A stretch of DNA of 64,000 nucleotides from contig NZ_CP015348.1 of assembly GCF_002109325.1 (NCBI RefSeq), forward strand, positions 89,501 to 153,500, given 5' to 3'. A program made the translations under genes and the position numbers. Below the pieces are notes generated by a model. The model had not been told where the DNA came from. It saw only the letters and a program-made list of their open reading frames with translations, and made no database searches. This document shows positions 1 to 9,338 of the stretch, piece by piece; within the stretch, counting starts at the first letter, position 1, and each line of letters opens with the position of its first letter. This DNA comes from Sporosarcina ureae. GTDB taxonomy: Bacteria > Bacillota > Bacilli > Bacillales_A > Planococcaceae.

Positions 1-168
1 AACTATGCAATAAGCGAATCTAGGAATAAAGTCAGTATTTTTATATAGCACAATGAAAAAGAGCGAATGCTGTGAGGAATGGCTTATTTACATGGGTTAA
101 ACGCAAAAAGTGCTATCTCTAGCGCGCTGGTATCTTCTATACTAGTAAATAAAGAGGGAGGGATTTCG

Positions 169-1722
169 TTGTTAGTAGAGAATGATTACTTTGATCTTCT
201 AGAAGTGAACAATACTATCATGATGAATACCAAAAAAGCGGGATATCCACTAAAGTCATTTGACGCGCTGGCTGCCGATATTCCTAGGCTGAAACTGAAC
301 TCATTCAAGGAGCTGATGAAAGCTCTTCAAACGGTGGGCGTGCATGAGATCGGCACGTATTCCGCTCCTTGTGAAGTATATATATCACCAAGTAAAATGA
401 AGGTGGAACTGTATATTCATGCAACAAACGAAGAGTTTCTTAAAGATAAGGAACAATTTTTGAAACAAGCTGAAGAATTGCTTGACCAAAAAGAAGTAAA
501 CTATGACAAAGAGAGTCTGCTTGGCTTGGCGTATCTACCAAGTAATCCGATGGTTATTGCAGTAGGCAAAGAACCCGTTAAAGGGGAGAGCGCACAAGTC
601 GAGTATATCGCGATGCCGGACCGTAAACCGAATCTTCGTGAGGACGGTTCTGTCGATCACTATGAACTGAACTTCGTGACATCGATTGCGAAAGATGAAT
701 GGTTAGGGGAAAAGACGCCTGCTAAAGAAGGATTTGAAGGTCATAACGTTTTTGGTGAACCGATAGCGGCTAAAAAAGGCGAGGACATTAAATTGGTCTA
801 TGACCGTAAATCGGTCGGAGAGTTTGAAGAAGACGGAAAGATCGTCTTGCGTGCTTTACATGGCGGTGCCTTGGAAGAACTGAACGGTGCAATCAGTGTC
901 GGTAAGCAACTAATCATTCCGGATGATGTAGGTACCAAAACGGGTTCAATTACATTTGACGGATCTGTGCGTGTAATGGGAACGGTCTCAGCTGGCTTTT
1001 CTGTCAATGCGACAGGGGATATTTCCATCGAAGGAAAAGAAGGCGTGACAAACGCCAAGGAAATCTATTCTGAAGAGGGCGATGTCTATATTAAAGGCGG
1101 CGTGTTCGGTGGAGGAGAAACGATTATCAAGGCAAAGAAAAACGTATTCGTGAAACATGCGAATAATTGTAAAATCTATGGAGAGCAAGTCAATGTCGGT
1201 CTCTATTCACTTGGCTCTGAACTATACGGGAACCATATTTGTGTCGATAAACATAAAGGCCGCATCATCGGTGGTCTTGCGGAGGCACTATTTTCTATCG
1301 AATGTGCAACGGTCGGAAATAACTCTGAGCGTTTGACGAAACTGATTGTCAAAGGGGTTAATAAAGAACTGGAGCTCGAAGAAATTCAACAATTGGCAGA
1401 AAAGCTAAAAACGGAGCACGAAGAACTGAAGAAAATCCGGCTGACGCTTGATAAAATGTCAAGTATCAAAGCAAGTCTTCCGGAAGGCCAGTTTGACATG
1501 CTAGAAAAGACCTTGCAAGCAAAGCAACAACAAATTATGTCGCTCGATCAAACAGTTAAAAATAAGTTGCAGCTCGTGCAAGTAGCTAGCACACCTAAAA
1601 TAGAAATCACACGCGAGGCACATCCGGGCGTGCAGATAGTAATAGGTGGAAAAGTTAGTATGTTGAATCGTATAACGAAAGGCGTTTTCGAATTAACGAG
1701 CGAAGGAGTATTGAATGTCTGA
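169..1722 (+). CDS. DUF342 / FapA-family polymerisation-domain protein
   Basis: The protein carries a FapA-like N-terminal segment (VENDYF near residue 3, then KAGYPLKSFD), a Gly-rich beta-helical DUF342 core (about residues 180-390) and a C-terminal coiled coil (about 400-480). The family is known from flagellar or pilus assembly contexts, and its biochemical role is unsettled. The frame is open from an ATG at 79, but that ATG has GAGG only two bases away. The TTG at 169 has GAGGGAGGG six bases upstream and begins right at the conserved N-terminal motif, so I prefer it (517 aa). The end overlaps the next gene by 8 bases, so the two are probably translationally coupled. The family call is firm; the start is likely but not certain. 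Confidence 0.8.
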   Translation: MLVENDYFDLLEVNNTIMMNTKKAGYPLKSFDALAADIPRLKLNSFKELMKALQTVGVHEIGTYSAPCEVYISPSKMKVELYIHATNEEFLKDKEQFLKQAEELLDQKEVNYDKESLLGLAYLPSNPMVIAVGKEPVKGESAQVEYIAMPDRKPNLREDGSVDHYELNFVTSIAKDEWLGEKTPAKEGFEGHNVFGEPIAAKKGEDIKLVYDRKSVGEFEEDGKIVLRALHGGALEELNGAISVGKQLIIPDDVGTKTGSITFDGSVRVMGTVSAGFSVNATGDISIEGKEGVTNAKEIYSEEGDVYIKGGVFGGGETIIKAKKNVFVKHANNCKIYGEQVNVGLYSLGSELYGNHICVDKHKGRIIGGLAEALFSIECATVGNNSERLTKLIVKGVNKELELEEIQQLAEKLKTEHEELKKIRLTLDKMSSIKASLPEGQFDMLEKTLQAKQQQIMSLDQTVKNKLQLVQVASTPKIEITREAHPGVQIVIGGKVSMLNRITKGVFELTSEGVLNV

Positions 1723-2434
1723 CAGTCAAATATTTGCCCACCGCGGTGCTTCTGGACATTACTTTGAAAATACGATGCGTGCATTTTGGGGAGCCGTACA
1801 AAAAGGTGCGGATGGAATTGAATTGGATGTTCAACAGACGAAGGACGGACAGCTGGTCGTTATTCACGATAATGAATTAGTGCGTCTTGCTGGGATTGAC
1901 CAGCGCATTGATCAATTGACATCGCAGGAACTGCAACACATCAAAATTGGCAAAAGCGGATATCGCCGAATGTTTGGCCATTCCATCCCTGCATTATTTG
2001 ATGTGGTTTCTTTCTGTGCGGAGCATAACTTAGCACTAAATGTCGAATTAAAGGAAACGGTGTACGGGCAAGCTGCTGTACTAGAACAAATACTTCATTA
2101 CGTAGAACCGTTATCAGCCGTACATCTTTCATCCTTCGATTATGAAACAATGCGTTTAGTAAAAGACCTGGATCGTAACGTGGAGACTGCTTTATTACTT
2201 CGAAAAAAATCGGTCGACTGGCAGAATCTTGCTTCGTATGATGTGGATGCATTTCATTTTCATAAGAGATTATGGAAAGACCCGTATAAAAGTCATTTGA
2301 TTGAAAGTGGAAAGACGTTGCGGATGTATGGAATAACGGGGACGGAATCGTTTTTATCCGAGACACCTGAAGTAACGGGTTGGATTACAGATTATCCTAA
2401 ACGTGTCCGCAAAAAAATAAAAGGGCCAAGGTAA
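1715..2434 (+). CDS. yqiK: Glycerophosphodiester phosphodiesterase (YqiK-like)
   Basis: This is a GDPD-family TIM-barrel enzyme that hydrolyses glycerophosphodiesters to glycerol-3-phosphate and an alcohol. The motif AHRGASG at the N-terminus, ENT, GIELDVQ and VIHDNELVRL supply the catalytic His and metal-ligand Glu/Asp pattern. The 239-aa length suits a short cytoplasmic GDPD, and no signal peptide is seen. It overlaps the DUF342 gene by 8 bases, with GCGAAGGAG as ribosome binding site. In B. subtilis the orthologue yqiK lies next to yqzF and the bkd operon, as here. A long hairpin terminator overlaps its stop codon. Confidence 0.88.
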   Translation: MSDSQIFAHRGASGHYFENTMRAFWGAVQKGADGIELDVQQTKDGQLVVIHDNELVRLAGIDQRIDQLTSQELQHIKIGKSGYRRMFGHSIPALFDVVSFCAEHNLALNVELKETVYGQAAVLEQILHYVEPLSAVHLSSFDYETMRLVKDLDRNVETALLLRKKSVDWQNLASYDVDAFHFHKRLWKDPYKSHLIESGKTLRMYGITGTESFLSETPEVTGWITDYPKRVRKKIKGPR

Positions 2435-2458
2435 CTGCTGTACCTTGGTCCTTTTATT
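2416..2458. terminator. Bidirectional rho-independent terminator
   Basis: An 18-bp nearly perfect stem (AATAAAAGGGCCAAGGTA against its complement at 2441-2458, one G-U pair) surrounds a 7-base loop. A/T-rich tracts on both sides let it serve the GDPD gene and the convergent yqzF gene. It overlaps the GDPD stop codon and the last codons of yqzF. Confidence 0.85.
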
Positions 2459-2696
2459 TCAAGTCCTTTTTAAATCTGTCAGCTGCTCGTCCACTTCTAC
2501 GATCGCGGCGCAATAAGAAGCCTGCAAAAAATCCAAGACCCGCGGCAAATAGTATGAATCCGCCTAAAAATTGCATCCAAATGAATGGGAATGGCGAAAA
2601 TAAATGGCCGAACAAGGAATCACGCATTAGTTTTATTCCCAGAGCCGCTGCAATCCCTGGAATTAACAGCACAATAAACGCAGCAAGACGCACCAT
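2454..2696 (-). CDS. yqzF: DUF2627 small membrane protein (YqzF)
   Basis: An 80-aa protein with two strongly hydrophobic segments (about residues 2-22 and 38-64) and a basic C-terminal tail (LLRRDRRSGRAADRFKK). It matches the DUF2627/YqzF family, which has no known function. It sits between the GDPD gene and the bkd operon, as in B. subtilis. I take the ATG at 2696, which has AAGGGG nine bases upstream. The in-frame TTG nine bases earlier abuts the ribosome binding site and cannot be the start. Confidence 0.8.
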   Translation of the reverse strand: MVRLAAFIVLLIPGIAAALGIKLMRDSLFGHLFSPFPFIWMQFLGGFILFAAGLGFFAGFLLRRDRRSGRAADRFKKDLK

Positions 2697-2741
2697 ATGA
2701 TTCAACCCCTTACTTATTTAATTTTACCGTGTGGTCATAGA

Positions 2742-2770
2742 TTGTCAAGGACTCTGCCATCATGTACGAT
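2742..2770 (+). promoter_or_regulatory. Candidate SigA promoter of the bkd operon
   Basis: TTGTCA (2742-2747) and TACGAT (2765-2770) are separated by 17 bases, about 135 bases before bcd. The match to the SigA consensus is moderate. I looked for, and did not find, the -24/-12 SigL promoter that drives bkd in B. subtilis, and there is no bkdR gene here. Confidence 0.4.
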
Positions 2771-2907
2771 ATAGGTAGATGGTTTATAAACACCCCGTGA
2801 GAATGATGTCCAAAATGTGTCAGAGTTGCATTCTCGCCACAAGAAATTTAGAATCAGTACCATACGCACGAATCTTTAAAGTCTTTTACTAGCCTGGAGG
2901 GATATTG

Positions 2908-4002
2908 ATGGAATTATTTACGTACATGGAAGATCACGACTATGAGCAACTGGTACTTTGTTACGACAAGACATCCGGATTGAAAGCAGTAATCGCGATT
3001 CACGATACGACGCTTGGACCAGCACTTGGTGGCGCACGCATGTGGACGTATGCAAGCGAAGAAGCAGCTATTGAAGATGCATTGCGTTTAGCTAAAGGCA
3101 TGACGTACAAGAACGCTGCGGCTGGTTTGAACCTTGGTGGCGGAAAGACAGTTATTATTGGAGATCCTAAAACAGATAAAAACGATGAGCTTTTCCGTGC
3201 ATTGGGTCGTTACATAGAAGGTCTAAACGGACGATATATTACAGCAGAAGACGTAGGGACAACTGAATACGATATGGACATGATCCACTTGGAAACAAAT
3301 TTTGTTACAGGTATCTCTTCAGGAGAAGGTACTTCAGGAAATCCATCCCCCGTTACTGCACTCGGTATCTACAAAGGAATGAAAGCCGCTGCGAAAGAAG
3401 CATTTGGCGATGATTCACTTGAAGGCAAGACGATCGCAGTTCAAGGCGTTGGAAACGTAGCCTACACAATGTGTGAGTACTTGCATGCTGAAGGTGCAAA
3501 GTTAATCGTTACGGATATCAATGAAGCAGCAATACAGCGTGCGGTAGAAGCATTTGATGCAACAGCTGTTGCGCCGGACGATATTTATTCACAAGAAGCT
3601 GATATTTTTGCTCCATGTGCTCTCGGTGCGGTCATCAATGACGAAACGATTCCACAACTGAAAGTGAAAGTAGTTGCAGGTTCTGCCAATAACCAATTGA
3701 AAGAGCCAGAGCACGGTGATCGCTTGCATGAAATGGGTATCGTCTATGCTCCAGATTACGTAATCAACTCAGGTGGCGTGATCAACGTAGCTGACGAATT
3801 GATCGGCTACAACAAAGCGCGTGCACTAAAGCGTGTAGAAGGAATTTACGACACAATCCTAAAGATTTTTGCTATCTCTAAACGCGACGGTATTCCATCC
3901 TATCAGGCTGCTGATCGTTTGGCAGAAGAGCGAATTGCAAGAGTTGGTGCAACTAGAAGCACATTCTTGCGCAGTGAAAAAAGTATTATATCAAATAAGT
4001 AA
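2908..4002 (+). CDS. bcd: Leucine dehydrogenase
   Basis: NAD-dependent leucine dehydrogenase reversibly deaminates Leu, Val and Ile to branched 2-oxo acids, the first step of the pathway encoded downstream. At 364 aa it has the standard length. Substrate-site Lys68 and catalytic Lys80 lie in [17 protein letters not shown], and the NAD-binding turn is GVGNVAY. The ATG at 2908 follows TGGAGG by 7 bases and is preferred to the in-frame TTG one codon earlier. Unlike B. subtilis, no ptb or buk gene accompanies it, so the acyl-CoA products are presumably oxidised rather than used to make acyl-phosphate and ATP. It is the first gene of the bkd operon. Confidence 0.95.
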   Translation: MELFTYMEDHDYEQLVLCYDKTSGLKAVIAIHDTTLGPALGGARMWTYASEEAAIEDALRLAKGMTYKNAAAGLNLGGGKTVIIGDPKTDKNDELFRALGRYIEGLNGRYITAEDVGTTEYDMDMIHLETNFVTGISSGEGTSGNPSPVTALGIYKGMKAAAKEAFGDDSLEGKTIAVQGVGNVAYTMCEYLHAEGAKLIVTDINEAAIQRAVEAFDATAVAPDDIYSQEADIFAPCALGAVINDETIPQLKVKVVAGSANNQLKEPEHGDRLHEMGIVYAPDYVINSGGVINVADELIGYNKARALKRVEGIYDTILKIFAISKRDGIPSYQAADRLAEERIARVGATRSTFLRSEKSIISNK

Positions 4003-4020
4003 GTTACAGGAAGAGTCATA

Positions 4021-4049
4021 GCGGTAGGCGGGAGATACCTGCCCACCGC
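4021..4049 (+). other. Intercistronic stem-loop between bcd and lpdV
   Basis: A GC-rich hairpin: GCGGT then GGCGGG pairs with the complementary strand up to 4049, with one A-C mismatch and a 5-base loop. No T-run follows directly, so it is more likely an mRNA-processing or stability element, or a weak attenuator that lowers lpdV expression relative to bcd, than a full terminator. Confidence 0.5.
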
Positions 4050-4104
4050 TTCACTCGCCTGTTCATTTTTATGTGAATGCTGTAAGCGAAAGGAGTCCTT
4101 TGCG

Positions 4105-5532
4105 TTGAGTAAAGAATATGATGTAGTAATTTTAGGCGGGGGAACTGGCGGATATGTTGCGGCCATTCGCGCGGCTCAACTAGGTTTGACAACAGCCATT
4201 GTAGAAAAATCCAAGCTCGGCGGTACGTGTTTGCACAGCGGGTGTATTCCGAGTAAAGCGATGCTGAAAAGTGCGGAAGTCTATCGTGTGACACGTGAAG
4301 AGGCGAATGAATTTGGCGTGAATACTGGTGACGTTTCACTGGACTTCTCACAAGTACAAAAACGTAAAGGTAAAATTGTTGATCAATTGCATGCAGGAAT
4401 TGAAGGCTTAATGAAAAAAGGAAAGATCGATGTCTATCACGGAACGGGTAGAATACTAGGGGCTTCTATTTTCTCTCCAATGCCCGGAACTATTTCCGTG
4501 GAAATGGACAATGGTGAAGAGAATGAGATTCTAATTCTTAAAAATCTCATAATTGCAACTGGATCGAAACCAAGATCATTACCAGGACTCGAAGTGGACG
4601 AGAAATCCGTAATGACATCCGACGGAGCTTTATTAATGAATGCGCTTCCATCTTCAATTACGATCATCGGTGGAGGAGTTATCGGTATCGAATGGGCGTC
4701 TATGCTAGTGGATTTCGGTGTGGATGTAACAGTGCTCGATCGTCTTGACGAGATACTAGCGACAGAGGATAAAGAAGTTGCGGTTGCTATGCATAAAGCG
4801 CTCAAAAAGCGTGGTGTGAAATTCATTTTAGGTGCAGAGATTTTAACAGATTCATTGCAGAAAAATGATAGTGACGTGACGATTTCCTATAAACTTGGTG
4901 ATGAAGAGCAATCTATCACGAGTGAGAAAATGATGGTGTCTGTTGGACGCGCTCCAGTTATCCAAGATATTGGTTTGCAAAACACAGATATTCAAGTCGA
5001 TAAGGGCTCGATTCAAACGAATACACATTATCAAACAAAAGATGACCATATATATGCAATCGGTGACGTGATTGGTGGACTTCAACTGGCACATGTGGCA
5101 GAACACGAAGGATTGCACGCAATCGAACATATTGCTGGAAAACGACTAGATCCGATGAATTATGATCTGGTACCACGCTGTGTTTATTCGTATCCTGAAA
5201 CGGCGGCAGTTGGCTTGACGGAGCAACAAGCGAAAGATCAAGGGTTCGATGTAAAAATCGGCAAGTTCCCGTTCAAAGCAAACGGCAAAGCATTGGTTAA
5301 CGGTCATGCAGATGGTTTCGTCAAAATTATTGTGGACGAGCAGACAGATGATATTATCGGTGTCCATATGATGGGTTCGCATGTAACGGATCTAATTTCT
5401 GAAGCGGGCTTGGCGATGGTGATGAATGCAATTCCTTGGGAAATATCCTCGGCTGTCCATCCGCACCCGACATTATCAGAAGCGTTCAGTGAAGCGGCAT
5501 TAGCAGTTGAAGGGCTAGCCATTCACATGTAA
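4105..5532 (+). CDS. lpdV: Dihydrolipoyl dehydrogenase, E3 of branched-chain keto-acid dehydrogenase
   Basis: E3 subunit: an FAD enzyme that reoxidises the dihydrolipoyl arm of E2 and reduces NAD. It has the N-terminal FAD motif LGGGTGGYVAAIRAA, the redox disulfide Cys42/Cys47 in GGTCLHSGCIPSK, a second GGGVIGIEWA nucleotide-binding motif, and the C-terminal His-Glu pair in HPHPTLSE. Its 475 aa match the family. It starts at TTG 4105 with AAAGGAG nine bases upstream. Its place between bcd and bkdAA argues for the branched-chain complex rather than the pyruvate complex. Confidence 0.93.
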   Translation: MSKEYDVVILGGGTGGYVAAIRAAQLGLTTAIVEKSKLGGTCLHSGCIPSKAMLKSAEVYRVTREEANEFGVNTGDVSLDFSQVQKRKGKIVDQLHAGIEGLMKKGKIDVYHGTGRILGASIFSPMPGTISVEMDNGEENEILILKNLIIATGSKPRSLPGLEVDEKSVMTSDGALLMNALPSSITIIGGGVIGIEWASMLVDFGVDVTVLDRLDEILATEDKEVAVAMHKALKKRGVKFILGAEILTDSLQKNDSDVTISYKLGDEEQSITSEKMMVSVGRAPVIQDIGLQNTDIQVDKGSIQTNTHYQTKDDHIYAIGDVIGGLQLAHVAEHEGLHAIEHIAGKRLDPMNYDLVPRCVYSYPETAAVGLTEQQAKDQGFDVKIGKFPFKANGKALVNGHADGFVKIIVDEQTDDIIGVHMMGSHVTDLISEAGLAMVMNAIPWEISSAVHPHPTLSEAFSEAALAVEGLAIHM

Positions 5533-5545
5533 AGGAGGAAGTGGA

Positions 5546-6550
5546 ATGAGTAATCGGCATATTGAATTGGGTTTGACAGATGAAGATGTGTTACAGATGT
5601 ACGAGACGATGCTGATGGCACGTCGTTTAGATGAGAGAATGTGGTTACTGAATCGCGCGGGGAAAATTCCATTCGTCATTTCTTGTCAAGGACAGGAAGC
5701 TGCGCAAGTAGGGGCTTCATTCGCTCTCAATAACGAAAAAGATTGGATCGCACCGTATTACCGCGATATGGGAGTTGTCTTGCATTTCGGCATGACGCCG
5801 AAAGAATTGATGTTATCGGCTTTTGCCAAAGCAGAAGATCCGAACTCCGGCGGACGGCAGATGCCAGGTCACTTTGGCCAACGCAAGAATCGTATCTTGA
5901 CAGGATCTTCACCTGTTACAACACAATTACCACATGCTGTCGGCGTAGCATTAGCCGCGAAAATGAATAAACAAGATTTCATCACGTTCGTGACGCTTGG
6001 AGAAGGTTCTTCCAATCAAGGAGATTTCCATGAAGGCATGAACTTTGCGGGTGTGCATAAATTACCGACTGTAATTATGGTGGAAAATAATAAATATGCA
6101 ATCTCTGTACCTATAGAAAAACAAATAGCGTGTGAAAATGTCTCTGACCGTGCGATTGGTTACGGTATGCCGGGCTATACAGTAGACGGACGCGATCCGT
6201 TGACAGTGTATGAAGTGGTGAAAGAGGCTGCGGATCGGGCTAGAAACGGTGACGGGCCAACGTTGGTTGAAGCGGTATGTTATCGATTGACGGCGCACTC
6301 TTCTGATGATGATCAACGTCAATACCGTGATGCAGAAGAGTTGGAAGATGAAAAGAAAAACGATCCGTTATTGTCATTCATTCAATATTTGCAAGAAGTA
6401 AATGTTTTGACGGAAGAGAAGTTTGAGGAGATTGAAGAACGTGTGAAACAACAGGTCGATGAAGCGACAGAGTATGCGGAACAGGCGGAATATGCGAAGC
6501 CTGAACATGCACTGCGCCATGTCTATGAAGAAAAGGGAGGCGAAGCATAA
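5546..6550 (+). CDS. bkdAA: Branched-chain 2-oxo acid dehydrogenase E1 alpha
   Basis: Thiamine-diphosphate-dependent E1 alpha subunit, which decarboxylates 2-oxoisovalerate and related keto acids and acylates the E2 lipoyl group. The ThDP motif reads GEGSSNQGDFHEG...VENN. The flexible loop HSSDDDQ corresponds to the phosphorylation loop of the animal enzyme. At 334 aa it has the normal length. The ATG follows AAAGGAGG, and the stop codon overlaps the bkdAB start by one base, so the subunits are coupled. Confidence 0.95.
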   Translation: MSNRHIELGLTDEDVLQMYETMLMARRLDERMWLLNRAGKIPFVISCQGQEAAQVGASFALNNEKDWIAPYYRDMGVVLHFGMTPKELMLSAFAKAEDPNSGGRQMPGHFGQRKNRILTGSSPVTTQLPHAVGVALAAKMNKQDFITFVTLGEGSSNQGDFHEGMNFAGVHKLPTVIMVENNKYAISVPIEKQIACENVSDRAIGYGMPGYTVDGRDPLTVYEVVKEAADRARNGDGPTLVEAVCYRLTAHSSDDDQRQYRDAEELEDEKKNDPLLSFIQYLQEVNVLTEEKFEEIEERVKQQVDEATEYAEQAEYAKPEHALRHVYEEKGGEA

Positions 6551-7533
6551 TGGCCAATCGTTCATTTATAGATGCGATCAACATGGCAATGAGAGAAGAA
6601 ATGGAACGCGATGATCAAGTATTCGTTCTTGGTGAAGACGTCGGACGTAAAGGCGGCGTGTTCAAGGCAACAACTGGTCTATACGATCAGTTCGGCGAAT
6701 ACCGTTCGCTAGATACGCCATTAGCTGAGTCTGCAATTGCAGGTGTGGCGATTGGGGCTGCGATGTACGGTATGCGTCCAATCGCAGAAATGCAGTTTGC
6801 TGATTTCATCATGCCGGCGGTCAATCAAATCGTCTCAGAAGCCGCGAAGATTCGTTATCGTTCGAATAATGATTTCACGTGTCCAATCGTGATTCGTGCT
6901 CCATTCGGTGGAGGTGTTCACGGCGCTCTTTATCACTCGCAGTCTGTCGAATCGATGTTTGCTTCGACACCTGGCTTGAAAATTGTCATCCCATCCACAC
7001 CTTACGACGCAAAAGGCTTGCTAAAAGCAGCAGTACGCGATGAAGATCCCGTATTGTTCTTTGAACATAAGCGAGCGTATCGCCTGATTAAAGGGGAAGT
7101 ACCGGACGATGATTATGTATTGGAGATCGGTAAAGCGGATGTGAAGCGTGAAGGTGATGATCTCACGATTATTACGTATGGTCTGTGCGTTCATTTTGCA
7201 CTACAAGCTGCAGAACGATTGGCTGAAGACGGGATCTCTGTTCACATTCTCGACTTGCGTACGGTGTATCCATTAGATAAAGAAAGTATTATCGAAGCGG
7301 CTTCAAAAACTGGTAAAGTGCTATTAGTGACAGAAGACAACCTAGAAGGCAGCATCATGAGTGAAGTTTCCGCTATCATTGCAGAAAATTGTTTATTTGA
7401 ATTGGATGCGCCAATCAAACGACTAGCAGGACCTGATGTACCTGCGATGCCATATGCCCCTTCTATGGAAAAGTTCTTTATGATGAATCCTGAAAAGGTC
7501 GAAAAGGCAGCAAGGGATTTAGCGGAATTTTAA
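6550..7533 (+). CDS. bkdAB: Branched-chain 2-oxo acid dehydrogenase E1 beta
   Basis: E1 beta subunit, the partner of the preceding gene in the alpha2-beta2 E1. Recognisable stretches are VLGEDVGRKGGVFKATTGL near the N-terminus, PIAEMQFADFIMPA and GGGVHGALYHSQS, typical of the transketolase-like pyrimidine-binding domain. The C-terminal transketolase domain follows (about residues 200-320). Its 327 aa are standard. It starts one base inside the bkdAA stop, with AAGGGAGG upstream. Confidence 0.95.
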   Translation: MANRSFIDAINMAMREEMERDDQVFVLGEDVGRKGGVFKATTGLYDQFGEYRSLDTPLAESAIAGVAIGAAMYGMRPIAEMQFADFIMPAVNQIVSEAAKIRYRSNNDFTCPIVIRAPFGGGVHGALYHSQSVESMFASTPGLKIVIPSTPYDAKGLLKAAVRDEDPVLFFEHKRAYRLIKGEVPDDDYVLEIGKADVKREGDDLTIITYGLCVHFALQAAERLAEDGISVHILDLRTVYPLDKESIIEAASKTGKVLLVTEDNLEGSIMSEVSAIIAENCLFELDAPIKRLAGPDVPAMPYAPSMEKFFMMNPEKVEKAARDLAEF

Positions 7534-7551
7534 CTAAGGAGGCGTAACGAA

Positions 7552-8874
7552 ATGGGCATTGAAAAAATTACTATGCCGAAACTGGGTGAAAGTGTTACAG
7601 AAGGAACCATTGAAAAATGGCTCGTCGCTCCCGGTGATAAGGTAGCTAAATATGATTCACTTGCAGAAGTAACGACTGATAAAGTTACAGCGGAAGTACC
7701 TTCTTCATTCACAGGCACCATCACGGAAATCATCGCAAAAGAAGGCGACACGATTGAAGTGGGTGAAACGGTTTGTTTAATTGAAATTGAAGGTGCTTCA
7801 AACGAGCCAGTGCGTGTCTCGGCACCTGAAGTAGAAGCTCCAGTTGAAAAACCGGCTGAGAAGCCCGTACAGCAAGCGCCAAAAGCGAAGCCTGCACAAC
7901 CTGCGACTGGCGGTAAAGCAGCGGGTAGATATTCTCCAGCTGTATTAAAGTTGTCTCAGGAAAACGGTATTAATTTGTCTCAAGTAAGTGGTACGGGTCG
8001 TGAAGGACGCATTACGCGAAAAGATATTCTGGCGTTTATTGAAAACGGCGGGGCAGACTTACAAGTAGCGCCACAAGAGGCTCCTGCTCAAGAAGAGCCG
8101 CTACAAGAAGTTGCATCGTCCGATAAAAAGGTAACTGAACAACCAGCTTCGTCGAACGTTAAGCTTGAAAACGGAGATATCGCTATTCCGGTAACGAGTG
8201 TACGCCGCGCGATTGCGAATAATATGGTTCGTTCCGTAACCGAAGCGCCACATGCATGGATGATGATAGAAGTGGATGTCACAGAACTCGTCTTATTGCG
8301 TGATAGTATAAAGAAGGAATTCAAAGAAAAAGAAGGCTTCAATTTGACGTACTTCGCATTTTTCATCAAAGCTATTTCACAAGCTTTGAAAGAATATCCG
8401 GAAATGAACTCGATGTGGGCGGGCGATTCGATCGTCATGAAAAAGGATATCAACATCTCGATTGCGGTGGCAACGGACGATGCGTTATTCGTTCCAGTCA
8501 TCAAAGAAACCGATGAAAAGACGATCAAAGGAATCGGTCGTGAAATTCACGAGCTGGCAGGAAAAGTACGTAATGGTAAGCTGAAATCGACGGAAATGCA
8601 AGGTGGCACGTTCACTGTCAACAATACGGGCTCATTCGGTTCTGTCCAGTCGATGGGGATTATCAATTATCCGCAAGCTGCTATTTTGCAGGTGGAGTCG
8701 ATCGTCAAGCGTCCGGTTATAATGGACAATGGCATGATGGCTGCGCGTGATATGGTGAATCTGTGTCTGTCACTTGATCACCGTGTGCTAGACGGCCTCG
8801 TTTGCGGACGTTTCCTAGCGCGTGTGAAAGAGTTGTTGGAAGGCATGGCGAAAGATAAGACTTCAGTATATTAA
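7552..8874 (+). CDS. bkdB: Branched-chain 2-oxo acid dehydrogenase E2 (dihydrolipoyl acyltransferase)
   Basis: E2 core protein that transfers the branched acyl group from the lipoyl arm to CoA. Domain order: one lipoyl domain (about residues 2-80, lipoyl Lys44 in TTDKVTAE), an Ala/Pro/Glu-rich linker, a peripheral subunit-binding domain (about 123-165, SGTGREGRITRKDIL), a second linker, and the catalytic CAT domain ending in DHRVLDG near residue 411. The 440-aa length is usual for a single-lipoyl E2. It is the last gene of the operon and is followed by a clear terminator. Confidence 0.95.
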   Translation: MGIEKITMPKLGESVTEGTIEKWLVAPGDKVAKYDSLAEVTTDKVTAEVPSSFTGTITEIIAKEGDTIEVGETVCLIEIEGASNEPVRVSAPEVEAPVEKPAEKPVQQAPKAKPAQPATGGKAAGRYSPAVLKLSQENGINLSQVSGTGREGRITRKDILAFIENGGADLQVAPQEAPAQEEPLQEVASSDKKVTEQPASSNVKLENGDIAIPVTSVRRAIANNMVRSVTEAPHAWMMIEVDVTELVLLRDSIKKEFKEKEGFNLTYFAFFIKAISQALKEYPEMNSMWAGDSIVMKKDINISIAVATDDALFVPVIKETDEKTIKGIGREIHELAGKVRNGKLKSTEMQGGTFTVNNTGSFGSVQSMGIINYPQAAILQVESIVKRPVIMDNGMMAARDMVNLCLSLDHRVLDGLVCGRFLARVKELLEGMAKDKTSVY

Positions 8875-8881
8875 TAAGTAG

Positions 8882-8916
8882 CGACCTCCAAACTTGGTTT
8901 GGGGGTTGTTTTTTTG
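8882..8916 (+). terminator. Terminator of the bkd operon
   Basis: ACCTCCAAAC and GTTTGGGGGT form a 10-bp stem with a three-base loop, followed by a run of seven T with one interruption. It lies just after the bkdB stop codon. Confidence 0.88.
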
Positions 8917-9338
8917 TCTAGTAATTAAAGATTAGTTTTGAAAAAAAACAGGGGGGGAGTGAGTTTGTGTGTATGAAGGGATAGTGGAGGCACTTATATC
9001 ACTTACTGTAGCTAGTGTGCGAACTAATGTTAGTCTTGACTTATTTAAGTTCAAGTACAGAAGTTAAAATTTCATTACAACACTTATTTTAATGCATAAC
9101 GAAAACATCATCCACTTACATTGACAAGGATTGGAGCGCGAGTCCTCTAGGTAAGCGTCCCCTCCGAAGCACCAATCCCTACCCCAAAACTCTGCCAGCT
9201 ATCCCATGCATAAAATGTCATAAATTTGTATGGTTATGAAAAATTAGACGGAAACTTCTGATTTTCCTCTTCCTTCATAACCGACACTACGGTACACTAG
9301 AACTATTGATGGTTTAAAAAAGGGGAAGGAGCACCATT
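8917..9338. other. Non-coding gap before mutA
   Basis: About 420 bases with no credible gene. It holds a short imperfect stem at 9033-9053 (CTTGA...TCAAG) and a 7-bp inverted repeat GGATTGG/CCAATCC (9128-9134 and 9172-9178) enclosing a GC-rich segment that resembles the intergenic repeats of this lineage. A possible -10 TACACT lies at 9293-9298, but I could not pair it with a convincing -35. I saw no cobalamin riboswitch, although the downstream enzyme needs B12. Confidence 0.4.

Noticed and set aside
2700..2900. SigL (-24/-12) promoter and BkdR control of bcd
   Set aside because: No TGGCAC-N5-TTGCA-like pair was found and no bkdR gene is present; a SigA-like pair fits better.
8917..9338. 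Cobalamin riboswitch before the mutase operon
   Set aside because: None of the conserved B12-box sequence or fold was seen.
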